The notes under the pieces: model-generated
Database searches by the model: none
Told to the model about the DNA's origin: nothing
The model's input: only the letters and a program-made list of their open reading frames with translations
Assembly: GCA_004154925.1 (NCBI GenBank)
Contig: QJNS01000209.1
Location: forward strand, 1 to 64,000
Source: Monosporascus cannonballus
Lineage: Eukaryota > Ascomycota > Sordariomycetes > Xylariales
Reading direction: 5' to 3'
Length of the DNA: 64,000 bases
Shown here: piece after piece, positions 60,154 through 64,000 of the stretch
Numbering within the stretch: position 1 is the first letter of the stretch
Layout of the letters: each line of letters starts with the position of its first letter
Translations under genes and position numbers: made by a program

Positions 60154-63100
60154 CGTTATAAAGTTTTATTTAATAATATATTTAAATTTTAAATAATATT
60201 TAACATTATTAAAATATCGATTAACATTTAGAAAACCTTTATTTAATAATTTTAGATTCGAATTTAAAAATTAAAGAAAAAGGTTTAATAACTTAGGGTT
60301 AAGTTATTTACTTAACTTTTTTTCGCCCGTATAAAGCCTAAAAAACCAGAATTTTATAATAAGAAAAATAATTTTTAAATATCTTTAATTTAAATACGAA
60401 TTTATTTTTATTTCTTAAACCTTAATAATTTAGTTAAAATAATTTTAATAATAAAAATATAATTAATAAAGAACACGGCTATTAATTTAAGTTTATTATA
60501 AAGATTTTTTAACAAATAAAAAAAATAAATAAAAAAGTTTTATTAACGAAAGTTTTTTAATTTATATTAATATCGAAAATAAAATACGTAATAATATCGG
60601 TAATCCGGATAAAAAATAATTTATGGCTTAATATATTTTATAATTTTAATAAAAGGAATTTACGTTTTAATATGCCGTAATTTTCAAAAGTCTTATAATT
60701 AAAACCGGATAAAAAAATAACGAAATTAACGTTTTTATCGATATATTTTATAAAATGCTAAAAAATAATAAAAAAAATAAACTTAATCGGATTAAATAAA
60801 TAAGTACCTGGGATAAATATATTATAAAAGTAATTAAAATTAATAATCGATAATTTGAAAAACGATAAAAAAAAGATAATATACTTTATATTCGAAATAT
60901 AACAAATGTAATTAAGGGAAAAAATGAAATATACTTTTTACTTTTTATGGAACGGCATTAAAACTTATGGAATTCGGCATTACTTATAAACAAAATTAAA
61001 ATTAGATTAAATGTTTTAATTATGACAAAATAAGATAAAAAATTTATAAATATAAGAAACATAAGAAATTACGATAAAATGATTAAACCCTTATACCAGA
61101 AAGATAATTTCAAAATAATTAAAGAAATAATAATAAAGTTATTAAGATAATTTAAGCCAAATACGTATTAAGGCTTAAATAAAAGGTTTAAAAGAGATTA
61201 ATACGATAAGAAATTTGACGAAAAATACGAAAAACTAAAAGGCTAACTTAATGAATATTATAAATATAATAAAAAGCGTTATAAAAATAATTACGTAAGT
61301 ATGAGAATTAAATAAAAATAATTTATTCCGTAATTTTTAATTAATATGGCAAAATGTACGCCATATATTGTCGACGACAAAAATACCCCAATAACGAAAA
61401 ATTAAAATAATATATTTATATATGAATTACCGTTATATATTTTAAAAAATTCGACTTTTTAAATCGTTCGGGATATAATAAAAACAAGAAATAATAATAT
61501 TAATAATTTGGATTTATAACCCCAAAAAGGATTTAATAATTAGCCGAAATAAAAAGTTAATTCAAAAAAGAATAATATCCGTGAAAAAACTTTTTTTGTT
61601 TTTATGAATAATATAATTATAATACGGAAAAGAAATTAATTTAATATACGATAAAAAAATACTATCAGAAAATTATTACGGATTTTTATTTTTAATTAAT
61701 ATTTATTATTAATCCCTAAGAAAAAAAAGTTATTAAAAAAAGAAATACGTTAATTTAAAAGAAAGCTTTTAAACGATAACCAAAATAATATATAATAAGA
61801 TATAATTGTAAATATAAGCAAATAATTTATTAAATAAAAAAATTATAAAAAAGTTAAAAATAATTAATACGGTTCGAAGGAATAATACGCCGCCAATAAT
61901 AATAAATATAAATATTAAACGTATTAAATAAAAAAATACAAATAAAATTTAATAAATTCCAATAAAAATTAAAAAAAAGGTTATTTATAAAAAGGTTCCA
62001 AAATAACGAAACCTAAAGAAATTAAAAGGAATTTTTAAAAAGAACTTTAAATATAATAATAAAAATATTAATAATTTTATTATTTTAAATATACGAATAG
62101 GAACGTATTAATATTTTATAATGGTAAATTATGGAGCTTTAAATAGGAATTATATTATACTGAATATAATAAATAAATTTAAATTATTATAGAAATATAA
62201 ATTGAAACCTTTTATAACGATAAATATCTAAAATTAGGAATTCGTTAATAATACCGGAAAAGTTATACGTAAAATTAATTCTTTTAAAAATTTTATTTAA
62301 GAGTAATATTAAATAGTGAATGTCGATATCGTTTTATTTAGGAATTATAATATAATTTTAAAATTATTATAAATACGCTAATGCGCAATTTTAATTAATA
62401 ATAAAATTAATTAAATAAAGTTCGCCTTATACCTTATTAACAGATAAAAAAATTAAAATTATAATATTCGATCCATAATAACGATAAATATAAGCATAAA
62501 AATATAATAAATATTTTATTACTTAAAGAAATAAAATATAAAAAAACAGGTATTAAAGAGAAATATAATATATTATTATTATTATTAAAGCGAAATTAAA
62601 ATAATTAAATAATAATTTAGAACAATAAGAATAATAGTTTGAAAAGTTTAAGAATTTAATTAATATATTATTATAATATTATAAATACGAATAGCCTTTT
62701 TAAAAAAGAATTTAACACAAACTTATTAAAATATAATAAATAAAAATATGAAATAATCTTTAAAAAGAATTTTTGACAAAATTTTATTTTATTTATAATT
62801 TTAACGGAAATAAATTACGTATTTTTTAAAGAATATCTGGAAAATCGGTTGCAAAAAAATAGATTTAATTTTGGAAATTATTGGCAAAATACCTAATGTT
62901 TTTCGTATTGAAGAAAAAAGGAAAATTGCGATTAATAATTAATTACTAATAATTAAACGACGTTATTATTAAAAATTAAATATTATATTTTTAATTACGG
63001 AAATAAAAAATGGACGTTAAGGAATTAAATAATTTATAATATTTGATTTTAAAAATAAATATAATTGTATTAAAATTTAAAAAAATACGAATAAAAAATA

Positions 63101-64000
63101 ACTTTTAAAACGAAATAGAGATTACTTAAGTATTTAGTTATATTAATAGGATTTATAAACGTATTAGTAATTTTTCAATAAATAATTAATTACGTATTAC
63201 AAAAATACTTCGATATTTTCGTTATTTATTATCTCAACGACATTTTCATTTTTTCGGAAACGGAAAAAGCATATACGGGATACGTTGATAAGGTTTTTTT
63301 AAACTTTATAAAACGTAAAGTTATTTATTAATACAAAAAAATCAATATTATATATAAGAAATGAAATATTTAAAATATATTATTATCCTAGAATATATTA
63401 CGATAAACTTTTAAAAGATTACTGTAATCACAAAATAACATACGTTAATAATAATTCAAGAAATATAAGCATTTTTTGGATTCGCCAATTATTATAGGAA
63501 ATTTATTCGAAATTTTAATAGAATAATTATATTTCTAATGGATTTTACGAAAAAAAAAGAATTCAAATAGACGTTCAATACGGAAAAGGTATTTCAAATT
63601 ATTAAAAATATAATTATTAATATACCAGTATTAATTGTGTACGATTTAAACAGTTTTGTTAAGTTAAAAACCGATATATCGAATTACGTATTAAACGTAA
63701 TAATCGGACAACGAAATAATTAAGGCAAAATATACTTTATTATATTTCTTTTCGTATAAATTAAAAAAAACCCGAATTTACTTATGGCATTTTAGATAAA
63801 GAATTTATAGCTATTATTATGGCATTTCGGGAATTTAGGTATTTCCTAAAGGGAAGCTTAGACCAGTTTAAGGTTAATACGGATTATTAAAATTTTACCT
63901 AATTTATTATAGTTAAGGAATTTATAAAACAATAATTAAAATATATGGAAAAATGGGCAAATTTCGATTTCGTTATTATTTATAAGAAAAAATCAGAAAA
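59776..64000 (+). mobile_element. Gypsy retrotransposon, RIP-mutated, runs off window
   Basis: 5' LTR 59776-60153 (TGTTACGACC...GCCGTTATA), gag region ~60,300-61,300 (stop-dense), reverse transcriptase start near 62,905 (FFVLKKKGKLR), the RT catalytic block at 63230-63256 reading YLNDIFIFS (the second Asp of the YxDD-type motif retained, the first changed to Asn), and RNase H remnants from 63,640 (DISNYVLNVIIGQR, DKEFIAIIMAF). The 3' half lies outside the window. Sense is plus, opposite to the complete copy at 23158. Confidence 0.82.

Noticed and set aside
1..64000. tRNA genes
   Set aside because: I looked for the TTCRANNC arm with a matching acceptor stem; the few GTTCGAAT matches lie in AT-rich DNA without stems.

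Overview
This window looks like nuclear DNA of a filamentous ascomycete (Pezizomycotina, most likely a Sordariomycete). The gene-bearing parts have normal GC content, short GT-AG introns of mostly 50-90 bp with CTNAC-type branch sites, and typical fungal families: a Sos7-type kinetochore protein, a PA-TM-RING membrane ubiquitin ligase, a GH55 beta-1,3-glucanase and a HET-domain protein. The rest consists of long, extremely AT-rich blocks full of stop codons, in which decayed retrotransposons can still be read. That is the signature of repeat-induced point mutation (RIP, C-to-T in repeats). The base composition was judged by eye, not computed.

Layout. 1-14,245 is a GC-balanced gene block: an uncertain small gene (265-765), sos7 (1039-1941, minus), a divergently transcribed pre-mRNA-splicing-factor-38B-like gene (2633-3972, one intron), two gene candidates that each carry one in-frame stop (4465-5079 and 5683-5916, both minus), a RING-H2 membrane protein (7233-9885, one intron), and a GH55 glucanase pseudogene (10735-14245, minus). 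The pseudogene has lost its 5' half exactly where the AT-rich block starts. 14,246-36,606 is a RIP-degraded transposon island. It contains a truncated chromodomain Gypsy element (16614-~19680) with a nested solo LTR (19031-19461, TSD TTTAT), a pogo/Fot1-type transposase remnant (20361-20660), a complete Gypsy element (23158-30224, TSD AATAT), and a barely mutated solo LTR (32915-33822, TSD CTAAC) that is itself split by a hAT-like MITE (33163-33728, TSD ACTGTATC).

36,607-45,604 is a GC-balanced accessory island. It holds an astacin-like zinc metallopeptidase without a signal peptide, a HET-domain protein, and an eight-exon gene matching the N-terminal region of a fungal ankyrin-repeat protein family whose ankyrin part is missing. 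Its right edge has degenerate minisatellite DNA and two copies of an LTR-like repeat. 45,605-64,000 is again AT-rich. A Gypsy-family LTR (45605-45995, TSD CTTAG) is followed by about 9.6 kb of featureless DNA, a fresh-looking solo LTR (55658-56074, TSD GTTCT), a RIP-mutated pogo-type transposase C-terminus, and two Gypsy copies in the same orientation, the second running off the window end.

The genes do not form an obvious pathway. The left block is housekeeping plus cell-wall glycosidase. The central island carries fast-evolving genes (HET, ankyrin-family, peptidase) of the kind usually found between transposon deserts in fungal accessory regions. The best leads are: (1) two minus-strand reading frames interrupted by a single stop, one of them a clear membrane-anchor peptide; (2) the hAT-like MITE whose arms are built of GGGTACCC and CCAAGGAC motifs; (3) unmutated solo LTRs with perfect target duplications inside heavily RIP-mutated DNA; (4) two LTRs that share their R/U5 part but not their U3.
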